Part shown: positions 41,615 through 50,983 of the stretch, in pieces
Position numbering within the stretch: the first letter of the stretch is position 1
How the letters are laid out: each line of letters opens with the position of its first letter
NCBI GenBank assembly: GCA_963845425.1
Contig: CAWJSC010000011.1
Location: 62,001-126,000 of the forward strand
Reading direction: 5' to 3'
Source: DATDAH01 sp963845425
GTDB lineage: Bacteria > Actinomycetota > Acidimicrobiia > Acidimicrobiales > DATDAH01
DNA length: 64,000 nucleotides
Translations under genes and position numbers: made by a program
The notes under the pieces: model-generated
Told to the model about the DNA's origin: nothing
The model's database searches: none
The model's input: the letters and a program-made list of their open reading frames with translations, nothing else

Positions 41615-42664
41615 GTGCAGCTCATCTACGACGAGGCCGAGCTCCTCGCGTCGCACGCCTTCGAGGAACCGCTGATCGCCGGCGGCGTCCTCTGCCACGG
41701 CGGCTTCGATGCCGACGGCCACTACGTCTCGCCCCGCACCCGGCACCGCGCGCCGGCCATCGAGGCCTGGCAGGCCAGTCACCGGGCCACGTTCGGCACG
41801 TCCCTGATGGACGTGCCCCTCGAGACCTGGCCCGGCCACTACCCGAACGTGGCCCAGGCCCGCCTCCTCATCGAGTGCGGCCTCCCCGAGCCGATCATCG
41901 ACACCCTCACCCGCATCGGGACGGTCGAGGGCTTCGGCGGGATGATCCGCCTCTCCCCCGTGCCCGACCGGCGCCAGACCTTCGTCGAGGAAACCGACGG
42001 CACCGCCCTGGCCCACCTCACCACCGGTCTGTTCGAGGCCCACGCCCGCGACGAGGCCGGCTTCGACCCCGGCGATGGCGAGGCCGAGGGCGGGCACAAG
42101 CAGATGTGGTTCGCCGCGCGGGACGTCGCGTTCGGGAACCCGCCCACCGAGGACGAGAGCCAGCTCATGCTGCAGCGCATGGGCATCGGCCAGATGGCCC
42201 AGTCGCCCCCGCCGCGCCTGTGGCCCGACGACGTGTCGGCCGACCTCGAGATGCTGGCCGAGCGGATGACCCGCCTGCTCCTGATCGAGATCTCCGCCTT
42301 CCACACCTTCGCCTGGGCCGAGGAGCTCCTCGACGACACCGACCTCGTCGCCGGTGAGGGCGAGTCCGCCCGCCTCATCTCCTACATCCGGGCCGATGAG
42401 ACCCCGCACGTCGAGTACCTGAGGACCGTGTTGACCGAGATGCGGGACCGCACGGTGATCGGCGAGTCCGGCCGCCACCACGAGGGGGCCGACCTCCTCG
42501 GCCGCACCTGGGACCGGGCGCTGGCCCAGTCCCTGGGTGAGCGCCGCCAAGCGGCCATGACCACCTTCCGGGCCGAGGTGGCCCACGCCGCCGACGGCCG
42601 GACGGACGCGGCCGATCTGCTCGCCCGGTTCGATCAGCTGGCCACCGACGAGGTCGCCGCATGA
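41615..42664 (+). CDS. Ferritin-like/diiron oxygenase-like hypothetical protein
   Basis: From GTG 41615 (AGGGGG 7 bases upstream) the 349-residue protein has carboxylate/His pairs of a diiron four-helix bundle: LFEAHARDEAG, LLLIEISAFHTFAWAEELL and YIRADETPHVEYL. The last motif resembles ExxH ligands of ferritin-like or AurF-like proteins. I do not recognise the family by name. It is immediately upstream of a luciferase-like monooxygenase and divergent from a TetR/EstB pair, which suggests an inducible oxidative pathway. Confidence 0.7.
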   Translation: MQLIYDEAELLASHAFEEPLIAGGVLCHGGFDADGHYVSPRTRHRAPAIEAWQASHRATFGTSLMDVPLETWPGHYPNVAQARLLIECGLPEPIIDTLTRIGTVEGFGGMIRLSPVPDRRQTFVEETDGTALAHLTTGLFEAHARDEAGFDPGDGEAEGGHKQMWFAARDVAFGNPPTEDESQLMLQRMGIGQMAQSPPPRLWPDDVSADLEMLAERMTRLLLIEISAFHTFAWAEELLDDTDLVAGEGESARLISYIRADETPHVEYLRTVLTEMRDRTVIGESGRHHEGADLLGRTWDRALAQSLGERRQAAMTTFRAEVAHAADGRTDAADLLARFDQLATDEVAA

Positions 42665-42710
42665 CGTCGTCGTGTCGGTCACTCCGACCCACGACAGGAG
42701 GCACAGGGAC

Positions 42711-44057
42711 ATGAAGTTCGGGATCTTCTACGAGCACCAGCTCCCCCGTCCCTGGACCGAGGACAGCGAGCGCCGGCTCGTCCAGGACGCCCTCGACCAG
42801 GTCGAGCTCGCCGACCAACTGGGCATCGAGTACTGCTGGGAGGTCGAGCACCACTTCCTCGAGGAGTACTCCCACAGCTCCGCCCCGGAGGTCTTCCTCG
42901 CCGCGGCCAGCCAGCGGACCAAGGACATCCGCCTCGGCCACGGGATCATCCAGACCGCCCCCGGGTACAACCACCCCGCCCGCACCGCCGAGCGGGTGGC
43001 GATGCTCGACCTCGTCTCCAACGGCCGGGTCGACTTCGGCTCCGGCGAGTCGTCCTCGGAGGCCGAGTTGGGCGGGTTCGGGATCGACCCGATGCTCAAA
43101 CGCGATCAGTGGCGGGAGGGCCTCGAGGTCGCCATCCGGTGCATGACCGAGACGCCCTTCACCGGCCACGAAGGCCAGTTCGTCTCGATGCCGCCGCGCA
43201 ACGTGGTGCCCAAACCCGTCCAGAAGCCCCACCCACCGCTGTGGGTGGCCTGCTCCCGCCGGGACACGATCATGCTGGCGGCCGAGCTCGGCATCGGAGC
43301 CCTGACCTTCGCGTTCATCGACCCCGAGGAGGCCCGTCAGTGGGTCGGCGACTACCGCCAACGCCTGGCCGACAAGGGCGTGGCCATCGGTAGGTCCGTG
43401 AACCCCTCCGTGGCCTGTGTCACCCCGATGATGTGCGCCAAGGACGAGACCCGGGCCCTCGCCATGGGCCTCGAGGGCGGCAACTTCTTCGGCTACTCCC
43501 TCGCCCACTACTACATCTTCGGCGAGCACCGCCCGGGCACGACCGACGTCTGGCAGGAGTTCCTGGAACGCCGCGAGGAGATGGGGTATTCGCCCGAGGC
43601 CGCCATCGCCGCCGAGCAGGAGACCCTCGGCGCCAAGCTCGTCTCCGGCGAGCGGGAGGGCCTACGAGGGGCGGTCGGCACCCCCGACCAGCTCCGCGAG
43701 TTCCTCCGCCGCTACGAGGAGGCCGGTGTCGATCAGCTCATCTTCGTTATGCAGGCGGGCAAGAACCGCCACGAGGACATCATGGACAGCCTGCAGCTGT
43801 TCGGCACCGAGGTCCTGCCCGAGTTCAAGGAGCGCGACGAGGTGGCCGGCGCGGCCAAGGCCCGCGAGCTGGAGCCGATCGTCGAGCAGGCGCTCGCCCG
43901 CCGCGAGGACGACGCGCCGCTGCTACCCGAGGGCTACTCCATGAAGGCCTATCCCAAGCAGATGATGGAGGCGGCCGGCGCCGACGAGGCCTTCCTCCAG
44001 CAGATCGCCGACAAGACGGCGGTCGGCGACAGCGAGGCCCTCGGCCAGCTCGGCTGA
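42711..44057 (+). CDS. LLM-class flavin-dependent monooxygenase (bacterial luciferase-like)
   Basis: ATG 42711, with AGGAGG 8 bases upstream, gives 448 residues. It has the luciferase-like start MKFGIFYEHQLPRPW, EYCWEVEHHFLEEYS, APEVFLAAASQRT, GSGESSSEAELGGFG and the C-terminal FVMQAGKNRHEDIMDSLQLF. This larger type is usually FMNH2-dependent. It lies 46 bases after the diiron-like gene on the same strand. Confidence 0.93.
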   Translation: MKFGIFYEHQLPRPWTEDSERRLVQDALDQVELADQLGIEYCWEVEHHFLEEYSHSSAPEVFLAAASQRTKDIRLGHGIIQTAPGYNHPARTAERVAMLDLVSNGRVDFGSGESSSEAELGGFGIDPMLKRDQWREGLEVAIRCMTETPFTGHEGQFVSMPPRNVVPKPVQKPHPPLWVACSRRDTIMLAAELGIGALTFAFIDPEEARQWVGDYRQRLADKGVAIGRSVNPSVACVTPMMCAKDETRALAMGLEGGNFFGYSLAHYYIFGEHRPGTTDVWQEFLERREEMGYSPEAAIAAEQETLGAKLVSGEREGLRGAVGTPDQLREFLRRYEEAGVDQLIFVMQAGKNRHEDIMDSLQLFGTEVLPEFKERDEVAGAAKARELEPIVEQALARREDDAPLLPEGYSMKAYPKQMMEAAGADEAFLQQIADKTAVGDSEALGQLG

Positions 44058-44070
44058 GCCCAGCAGCCGG

Positions 44071-45408
44071 TCAGCGGCAGCTGGTCACCACCAAGAGGTC
44101 GCCGTCGACCTCCATCTCAGCCCCGACCTGCTCGGCCCAGGGCGTCAGTCCCGTCTCGAGGGCCTCGAGGTCACCGGCGATGGCCATGCGGAGGCAGTCC
44201 CGGTCGCCGTCCTGCCACAGGACGCTGTTGTCGCCGTCCCACTCCGGTGTGGGCTCGTCCTCGGAGAGGCTCGCCAGCGCGTGGACCAGGAACTGGCCCA
44301 CGACCCCCTCGTCGACGACCTCCCCGTCAGCCGACGGTGCCGTGACCTCGACGACGGGATCGCGCTCGGGCCAGGTCTCGGGCTCCTGGATCTGCTCGCT
44401 GGTCGTCGGCGGACGGCGGAGAGCGCGGTTGACCGCGGCGTTGCCACCGTCGTCGTACAAGGCCTGCACGAAGGCCGCTCCGGTGACATACACGAACCGC
44501 TGCTCCTCGAGGAGGACGGGCGGGAAGTCCGAGACGTCGACGCCGTCGAGGTACTCGAGCTGCTCGGCCTCGGCATCGGCCCGCTCCTCCTCGGTGAGCG
44601 ACGCCGTGTAGACCGACTCCACCCGGCCGGCGCTGCCCTCCACCAAGGCCGAGAAGGCGGAGCCCGACTCGTCGGGCCGGTCGTCCAGCTCGGGGCGGTC
44701 CAGATCGAAGTACTGATCCTCCAGCGCGTGGGTCAGCTCGTGCACGAGGGTGATGCGGAGGTTCGGGGTGTCCGCCGTCCCCCGCACGACCATCTCGCCG
44801 GTCTCGGGGTCGTAGTAGCCCAGGGAACCGACCGACAGATACTGGCTGACGATGTCCACCGGGTCCCCCTCCTCGGGCCACAGGCCGAGGGCGCGCAGGG
44901 CGGCGGCGGAGCTCTCGATGTCCTCCCGCCCGTCCACCAGGTCCTCATCGAAGTCCTGCCGCGACCGCTCGACGTAGGCCTCGTCCTCCAGCAGCTCGAG
45001 GTCGATGTCTTCCCGGAACTCGAGGCCCCGTTCCTCCTCCACCACCGCCTGCAGCTCGACCACGAGCTCGTCGAGCTCCGCTTCGTCGATCGTGGGCCCG
45101 GTCGGCCCGGTCGGCCCGGTGGGCTCGGGCGACTCGTCGACCGGCGCCGTCGGCAGGGGATCGGGCTCGGGCGCCGCGGTCTCACCGTCGCCGTCGCGGG
45201 TCATCAGGAAGACACCGATCATCAGGGCCACCGCCACGAGGGCCAAGGCGGCGGTGGTGGCCACCAGGCGGCGGTTGGCGGCCTCGTCCCCCAGCAGACC
45301 GTCGGGCGACGCTCCCGACGAGTCGTCGGGGGGCGGCGGGCGGCCTGGATCCTGGGCCGGCGGCGGGCTCGACGGTCCGACCACCGGGGGGCCGGGAGGC
45401 ATCTCCAT
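44071..45408 (-). CDS. Membrane-anchored zinc metalloprotease-like protein
   Basis: The 445-residue protein has a proline-rich cytoplasmic N-terminus, a transmembrane helix at 48-69 (LVATTAALALVAVALMIGVF) and an acidic linker with GPTGPTGPT. The extracellular domain follows, with HELTHALEDQ at 223-232 and ALVEGSAGRVES, where Glu could be the third zinc ligand (gluzincin pattern). It ends in TSCR, so its one late cysteine may be in a disulfide with the DCLRM cysteine. Substrate is unknown. Confidence 0.85.
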   Translation of the reverse strand: MEMPPGPPVVGPSSPPPAQDPGRPPPPDDSSGASPDGLLGDEAANRRLVATTAALALVAVALMIGVFLMTRDGDGETAAPEPDPLPTAPVDESPEPTGPTGPTGPTIDEAELDELVVELQAVVEEERGLEFREDIDLELLEDEAYVERSRQDFDEDLVDGREDIESSAAALRALGLWPEEGDPVDIVSQYLSVGSLGYYDPETGEMVVRGTADTPNLRITLVHELTHALEDQYFDLDRPELDDRPDESGSAFSALVEGSAGRVESVYTASLTEEERADAEAEQLEYLDGVDVSDFPPVLLEEQRFVYVTGAAFVQALYDDGGNAAVNRALRRPPTTSEQIQEPETWPERDPVVEVTAPSADGEVVDEGVVGQFLVHALASLSEDEPTPEWDGDNSVLWQDGDRDCLRMAIAGDLEALETGLTPWAEQVGAEMEVDGDLLVVTSCR

Positions 45409-45465
45409 GGAGGATCAAGGTACCGATCGACACCCGGGGCACGCCCCATCCGGGGGCCAGGCTGA

Positions 45466-47694
45466 TCAGCGCAGGTGGAGCGGGAAGAGCCCTCCCCAGC
45501 GGTCGCCCCGCTCGGCTCGGCTCAGACTGGGGGCGAGGCTGTCGCCGTCGAAGGCCTGGCTGAGCGCCGGCCCCACCCCACCCTCGCCGTTGTAGGCGAC
45601 GACCACGGCGCCGGCGTCGACCGCCCCCGGAAGGTCCTCGCCGGGCACGCCCAGGAGCAGGTCGCCGTAGGTGTTCCCGTCGAGGTCACCGATGGCGACC
45701 GAGGCTCCCAAGACGTCGTCGGCCTCGGCCCGGTCGACCAGCCCGGTCGTCGCCGAGCCCGCGTGGAACTGCCGACTACCGACACCGGTGAGGCCGCCGG
45801 GGCTACCCGGCAGGACGACGACGGCCCCCGCCCGGCCCGCAGCACCGACCGCCTGGCCGACGACGCCTACGACGAGGTCGGCCGCGCCGTCCCCGTCGAG
45901 GTCGCCGAGCGCGAGACCAGCACCGAGATGGTCGTCGGTCTGCGCGGTGCCGGCTACGTCCGGGCTGTCCGCCGTCACGTGGCGGCTGCCCCCCGAGCGC
46001 ACCCCGTTGGCCGAACCACGGAGCACCAGCACCGAACCGGCGTCACGGGCCGAGCCGACGTCCTTGCCGACGGCCCCGGCCACGACGTCCGCGAACCCGT
46101 CGCCGTGCACGTCGCCGACGGCGACCGTGATGCCCAACTGGTCGCCGGGACGGCCGACACCGGCGACCCCGGCGCTCTCGAGGTGGAGCTCGACGCTGTC
46201 GTCACCCCGCAGCCCGGGGCGGTCGCCGATGGCCGGCCGGCCCCGCAGCACCAGCACCGCGCCGGCGTCCGCACTGACCGGGTAGCCGATGTCCGGAGCG
46301 TCCTCGCCCGGGATGCCGACGGCGAGGTCGTCGACGTCGTCGCCGTTGGTGTCACCCGCGGCCAGGGCCACCCCGAGCCGGTCGCCGTTCTCGACGTTCC
46401 CCGCCACGATGTCCGGTGCCGCGGTGATCTCGCGCCCGTTGGCGCCCAGGCCCGAGCTGGTCCCGTTGAACACGGTGACCGCGCCGGCCACCGCCCGCCC
46501 GCCGACCGCTTCGCCCGGGGCCCCCACGGCCAGGTCGGCCAGGCCGTCGCCGTCGAAGTCCCCCGTGGCCAGCGACGCTCCGAACTGGTCACCGCTCTCG
46601 GCCGCCACCCCGGTCAGGCGCACGCCGCGGGGCGCGGGCAGGAGGCCCTCGGTCGAGCCGTGGAGCACGATGACCTCACCGGCTGCCCTCGCCCCCGCGA
46701 CCGTGGCCGCCGGCGCGCCGATCGCCACGTCGTCGAAGCCGTCGCCGTCGAAGTCGCCGGTGGCGACCGCGGCGCCGGCCACCTCGTTGCTCTTCATCGT
46801 CCCCGGGGTGCCGTTGTACTGCTGGAGGATTCGCTCCCCATCCGTGCCCGACACGCCAGGCCCCTCCGGGCCCGAGCCGTAGAGCACGAAGGCCGCCCCG
46901 CTGTCGATGTGGGTGGTGTTCGACGGATCGGTCGTGTCCTCGCCGGGCGCTCCGACGACGACGTCGTCGGCCCCGTCGCCGTTCAGGTCACCGGTGGCCA
47001 CCCCCGGGCCGCCCCAGTAGAGGGTGGTGTTGTCCACGTTGAAGCTCTGGTTCCGCAGCCGGGTCCCATACGGCGTCTCCCACCAGGACGTGTGACCGCT
47101 CTGGTTGGGGTAGACGAGGAGACGCCCGTCGACCACGACGTACATGACGCCGGGGTCCTTCGCCGCGCCTGACGCCGTGCGCTCCTCGTAGTGGAGGTGG
47201 GGCGAGGTGGCGTGACCCGTCTGGCCGGAGCGCCCGATGAGCGTGCCCCGATCGACCTGCTGGCCGACGCTCACCACCACGGCGGACAGGTGGTAGTAGC
47301 GGGAGTGGATGCCGTCGTCGTGCTCGATGTCGACGTAGACGCCGCGGGCGTCGCCCGCGGACCCGGCCGCCCGGACGCGACCCGGGCCGGCCGCGTAGAC
47401 GTTGGTCCCCACCGGCATCCCGATGTCGAGGGCCGGGTACCCGTGGTGGTTGGCGCAGCCCGAGTACCCGGGGTTGCCCATCGTGCACCAGAGCTCGTAG
47501 TCGCCGAGCAGCGGCAACCAGTTGGCGTCCTCGTTCTGGCCGCCGGACTCGAGGGGCGCCATCTCGGTGGCCGTCGGCGGATCCGGGTACCAGCGGGTGG
47601 GCCCGGCCACCGCCGGCTCGGTGAGCGTCGTCGAACCCGCCAGGACAGCGAGCAGCAGGACGAGGGCGAGGCGCGGGGGTCGGGTTCGCAGCAT
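45466..47694 (-). CDS. Secreted M23 peptidase with FG-GAP repeats
   Basis: The 742-residue protein has a signal peptide (LALVLLLAVLAGSTTLTEPAVAG), then an M23 endopeptidase domain with HHGYPALDIGMPVG and GHATSPHLHYEE at about 80-200. About seven FG-GAP/integrin-alpha-like repeats follow (GDLNGDGADDVVVGAPGED and variants, 230 to 720), each with a calcium-binding DxDGDGxxD loop. The repeats should form a beta-propeller outside the cell. M23 enzymes cut peptidoglycan cross-links or glycine-rich peptides. It is upstream of the membrane metalloprotease on the same strand. Confidence 0.92.
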   Translation of the reverse strand: MLRTRPPRLALVLLLAVLAGSTTLTEPAVAGPTRWYPDPPTATEMAPLESGGQNEDANWLPLLGDYELWCTMGNPGYSGCANHHGYPALDIGMPVGTNVYAAGPGRVRAAGSAGDARGVYVDIEHDDGIHSRYYHLSAVVVSVGQQVDRGTLIGRSGQTGHATSPHLHYEERTASGAAKDPGVMYVVVDGRLLVYPNQSGHTSWWETPYGTRLRNQSFNVDNTTLYWGGPGVATGDLNGDGADDVVVGAPGEDTTDPSNTTHIDSGAAFVLYGSGPEGPGVSGTDGERILQQYNGTPGTMKSNEVAGAAVATGDFDGDGFDDVAIGAPAATVAGARAAGEVIVLHGSTEGLLPAPRGVRLTGVAAESGDQFGASLATGDFDGDGLADLAVGAPGEAVGGRAVAGAVTVFNGTSSGLGANGREITAAPDIVAGNVENGDRLGVALAAGDTNGDDVDDLAVGIPGEDAPDIGYPVSADAGAVLVLRGRPAIGDRPGLRGDDSVELHLESAGVAGVGRPGDQLGITVAVGDVHGDGFADVVAGAVGKDVGSARDAGSVLVLRGSANGVRSGGSRHVTADSPDVAGTAQTDDHLGAGLALGDLDGDGAADLVVGVVGQAVGAAGRAGAVVVLPGSPGGLTGVGSRQFHAGSATTGLVDRAEADDVLGASVAIGDLDGNTYGDLLLGVPGEDLPGAVDAGAVVVAYNGEGGVGPALSQAFDGDSLAPSLSRAERGDRWGGLFPLHLR

Positions 47695-47750
47695 GGGGGG
47701 CAGGCGGGGCCAGCCGTCGAGGGTACGGGGCCACCACTAGCGTCCCCCCC

Positions 47751-49439
47751 ATGCATGATCTGCTCATCCGTGGGGGAACGGTGGTCGACGGCACCGGCGC
47801 GCCGGGCCGGGCCGCCGACGTGGCCGTCGACGGCGACCGCATCGTCGCGGTCGGCGAGGTGGACGGGCCCGCCCGCCGGATCATCGACGCCGACGGCCTG
47901 ACGGTCACCCCTGGCTTCGTCGACGCCCACACCCACCTCGACGCCCAACTGGGTTGGGACCCCGAGGCCACACCGTCGTCGTGGCACGGCGTGACCTCGG
48001 TCGTCATCGGCAACTGCGGCGTGACCTTTGCCCCCTGCCGGCCCGAGGACCGGGCCTGGCTGGCCGAGATGATGGAGTCGGTGGAGGACATCCCGGCCTC
48101 GGCGATCCTCGGCGGCCTGCCCTGGGACTGGGAGTCCTACGGCGACTACCTCGACACCCTCGACCGGCTGCCCAAGGGCATCAACGTGGCGGGGATGGTC
48201 GGCCACTGCGCCGTGCGCTGGAACGTCATGGGTGAACGCAGCCTCGACCCGGCCGTCGTTCCCACCGCCGACGAGCTGGCGGCCATGGCGGCCCACGTGG
48301 ACGAGGCCCTCGACCGTGGGGCGGTCGGCGTCAGCTCCTCCCGCACGATCCTGCACACCCTGCCCGACGGGCGGGAGGTGCCGGGCACCTTCGCCGGTGT
48401 CGCGGAGCTGGTGGCACTGGCGGATCCCCTGCGCCGTCGGGGCCGGGGTGTGTTCGAGACCGCGGCGATGCTCGGCGCCCAGAACGGGGTCGACGAGGAC
48501 GGCACGCGCCGCGAGATCGAGATCCTGGCCGAGGTCAGCCGCACGTGTGGCCGACCGGTGTCCTTCGGGCTGACCCACACCAACGCCGGGCCCCACCTGC
48601 ACGAGCTCGCCCTCGAGCACGTGACCCGGGTCAACGCCGACGGCGCCCAGCTCCGGCCCCAGACCTCGCCCCGCCAGATCGGCATCCTCCTCGGCTTGGG
48701 GTTCCGCACCCCCTTCGACTTCTGCGCCGGCTGGCAGGCCCTGGCCCCGCTGTCGCTGGACGAGCGGCTCGCCGTCCTCGGTGACCCCGACCGGCGGGCG
48801 GCCCTGGTGGCCGAGGCCGATGCCCTCGGCAACTCCGGCGAACACACCTTCCTGATGCCGCTGGACCGGGCCCGTTACGACCACACACCCGCCGACAGCC
48901 TGGCCGCCGAGGCCGACCGCCGCGGTGTGTCGGTCGGCGAGGCCTTCGTCGCCCTCAGCCTCGAGTCCGACGGCCGTCGGGTCTACAACTACCCGTTCCT
49001 CAACCAGGACCTCGAGGCCGCCGGGGCCATGTTCGCCCAGCCCGACGTCGTGGTCGGCCTCGGTGACGCAGGTGCCCACGTGAGCCAGGTCATCGACGCC
49101 AGCCAGGCGACCTTCCTGCTGTCCTACTGGGTCCGCGAGCGCGGCACCTTCACCTTCGAGGACGCGGTGCGGCGCATCACGTCCGAGACGGCGACCCTGT
49201 TCGGCCTCGCCGACCGCGGGGTGCTGGCCCCCGGGGCGTTCGCGGACATCAACGTGCTCGACCCCGACGCCCTCGACCTCCCCCTCCCGGAGTTCGTCAA
49301 CGACCTCCCCGGCGGGGCCGGCCGCCTGATCCAGCGGGCCGAGGGCTACCGGGCGACGATCGTCAACGGGCAGGTCGCCCTCGAGGACGGCGAGCACTCC
49401 GGCGCCCTCCCCGGCGTGCTCCTACGATCCGCCTCATGA
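47751..49439 (+). CDS. N-acyl-D-amino-acid deacylase/D-aminoacylase-type amidohydrolase
   Basis: The 562-residue protein has the metal motif GFVDAHTHLDAQLGWDP, GNCGVTFAPCRPEDR, the acid GHCAVRWN and the late GLGDAGAHVSQ, all in the D-aminoacylase/D-hydantoinase type. Such enzymes release D-amino acids from N-acyl forms. The next gene starts 4 bases before its stop (ATGA overlap), so it is coupled to the acyl-CoA ligase. Confidence 0.94.
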   Translation: MHDLLIRGGTVVDGTGAPGRAADVAVDGDRIVAVGEVDGPARRIIDADGLTVTPGFVDAHTHLDAQLGWDPEATPSSWHGVTSVVIGNCGVTFAPCRPEDRAWLAEMMESVEDIPASAILGGLPWDWESYGDYLDTLDRLPKGINVAGMVGHCAVRWNVMGERSLDPAVVPTADELAAMAAHVDEALDRGAVGVSSSRTILHTLPDGREVPGTFAGVAELVALADPLRRRGRGVFETAAMLGAQNGVDEDGTRREIEILAEVSRTCGRPVSFGLTHTNAGPHLHELALEHVTRVNADGAQLRPQTSPRQIGILLGLGFRTPFDFCAGWQALAPLSLDERLAVLGDPDRRAALVAEADALGNSGEHTFLMPLDRARYDHTPADSLAAEADRRGVSVGEAFVALSLESDGRRVYNYPFLNQDLEAAGAMFAQPDVVVGLGDAGAHVSQVIDASQATFLLSYWVRERGTFTFEDAVRRITSETATLFGLADRGVLAPGAFADINVLDPDALDLPLPEFVNDLPGGAGRLIQRAEGYRATIVNGQVALEDGEHSGALPGVLLRSAS

Positions 49440-50983
49440 TCCAGGAGTCGCCCCGCCCCTCCCTCGCCCCGTACCCGGTGCTGCCGGTCAGCGACCTACT
49501 CGCGGGGGCGGCCGAGACCTGGCCCGAGCGCATCGCCGTCGTCGACGGGATCAGTGAGGCGGAGTACACCTTCGCCCGACTCTGGGACGCATCCCGGGGG
49601 GTGGCCCGCGCCCTGCAGGACGAGGGCGTCGAGCCGGGGGACCGGGTCGCCATCGTGGCCCCGAACTCCCCCGAGTGGGTCGTCGCCTTCCACGGCGCCC
49701 TCCTCGCCGGGGCCACCGTCACCACCCTGAACCCCCTCTACAAGGAGCGGGAAATCGCCCACCAGTTCGGCGACTCCGAGCCCAAGGCCGTCTTCGTCGC
49801 CGACGCCACGGCCGAGACGACCCGGGCCGTCTGGGGCCACGACGACCGGTTCCACCACACCGCCGAGGTGTGGGACCTGGCCACCGCGGGCGAGCCGGCG
49901 CCGGTCGAGATCGACCCGATGACCGACCTGGCCGCCCTCCCCTACTCGTCGGGCACCACGGGGGCGCCGAAGGGCGTGATGCTGTGCCACCACAACATCA
50001 CCAGCAACGTGGCCCAGATCCGCGGGACCGGCCTCATCCCGGACGGCTCGGTGATGATCGACTTCCTGCCGTTCTTCCACATCTACGGCCTGACCGTCCT
50101 CATGCTCTGCGGGCTGGCCAGCGGCTCCAAGCAGGTCGTCCTACCCGGCTTCGACCCCCAGCGGTTCGTCGACCTGACCATCCGCCACCAGGCCACCAAC
50201 CTCTTCGTGGTCCCGCCCGCACTCCTGGCCCTGGCCAACATGGGCGATCAGCTGGGGGCCGACCTCACCAGCGTCCGCTACGTCATGTCGGGCGCCGCGC
50301 CCCTGCCGATCGACGTCGCCCGCCGGGTGGCCGAGCACTACGACGTCGAGGTGGTCCAGGGCTACGGCATGACCGAGGCCAGCCCCGTCACCCACATCAG
50401 CCTTCTGGGCCAGGACAAGCCCGGCACCGTGGGCCCGCCCGTGGCCGACACCCGCCAGAAGGTGGTGGACCTGGCCACCGGCGAAGAGCTGGGCGTGGGC
50501 GAGACCGGCGAGCTGCTGGTCCAGGGCCCACAGGTCATGGCCGGCTACTTCAACCGCCCCGACGCCAGCGAGGAGACGCTGCTCACCGACGCCGACGGCG
50601 TGTGGCTACGCACCGGCGACATCGTCACCGTCGACGACGACGCCTACGTGACCATCCGGGACCGGGCCAAGGAGATGATCAAGTACAAGGGGTACCAGAT
50701 CGCCCCGGCCGAGCTGGAGGCCCTGCTCATCGAGCACCCTGACGTGGCCGACGCCGCGGTGATCCCCAAGGACTCCGGCAACGGCATGGACGAGATCCCC
50801 AAGGCCTTCGTGGTCCGCCGGGCGGGCGCCCAGCTCACCGCCGAGGACGTCATGGCCTACGTGGAGGAACGGGTCGCGCCCTACAAGAAGGTGCGGGAGG
50901 TCGACTTCGTCGAGGCGATCCCCAAGAACCCGAGCGGCAAGATCCTGCGCCGCGAGCTGAAGGAGAAGGAACGAGCCTCATGA
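49436..50983 (+). CDS. AMP-dependent acyl-CoA synthetase (4-coumarate-CoA ligase-like)
   Basis: The 515-residue protein has the P-loop YSSGTTGAPKGVM, FFHIYGLTVL, QGYGMTEASPV, the adenylate-binding GVWLRTGDIV and the catalytic lysine near the C-terminus in NPSGKILRRELKEKER. It activates an aromatic or fatty acid as acyl-CoA. It overlaps both the amidohydrolase and the aminotransferase genes by 4 bases. Confidence 0.95.
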   Translation: MIQESPRPSLAPYPVLPVSDLLAGAAETWPERIAVVDGISEAEYTFARLWDASRGVARALQDEGVEPGDRVAIVAPNSPEWVVAFHGALLAGATVTTLNPLYKEREIAHQFGDSEPKAVFVADATAETTRAVWGHDDRFHHTAEVWDLATAGEPAPVEIDPMTDLAALPYSSGTTGAPKGVMLCHHNITSNVAQIRGTGLIPDGSVMIDFLPFFHIYGLTVLMLCGLASGSKQVVLPGFDPQRFVDLTIRHQATNLFVVPPALLALANMGDQLGADLTSVRYVMSGAAPLPIDVARRVAEHYDVEVVQGYGMTEASPVTHISLLGQDKPGTVGPPVADTRQKVVDLATGEELGVGETGELLVQGPQVMAGYFNRPDASEETLLTDADGVWLRTGDIVTVDDDAYVTIRDRAKEMIKYKGYQIAPAELEALLIEHPDVADAAVIPKDSGNGMDEIPKAFVVRRAGAQLTAEDVMAYVEERVAPYKKVREVDFVEAIPKNPSGKILRRELKEKERAS

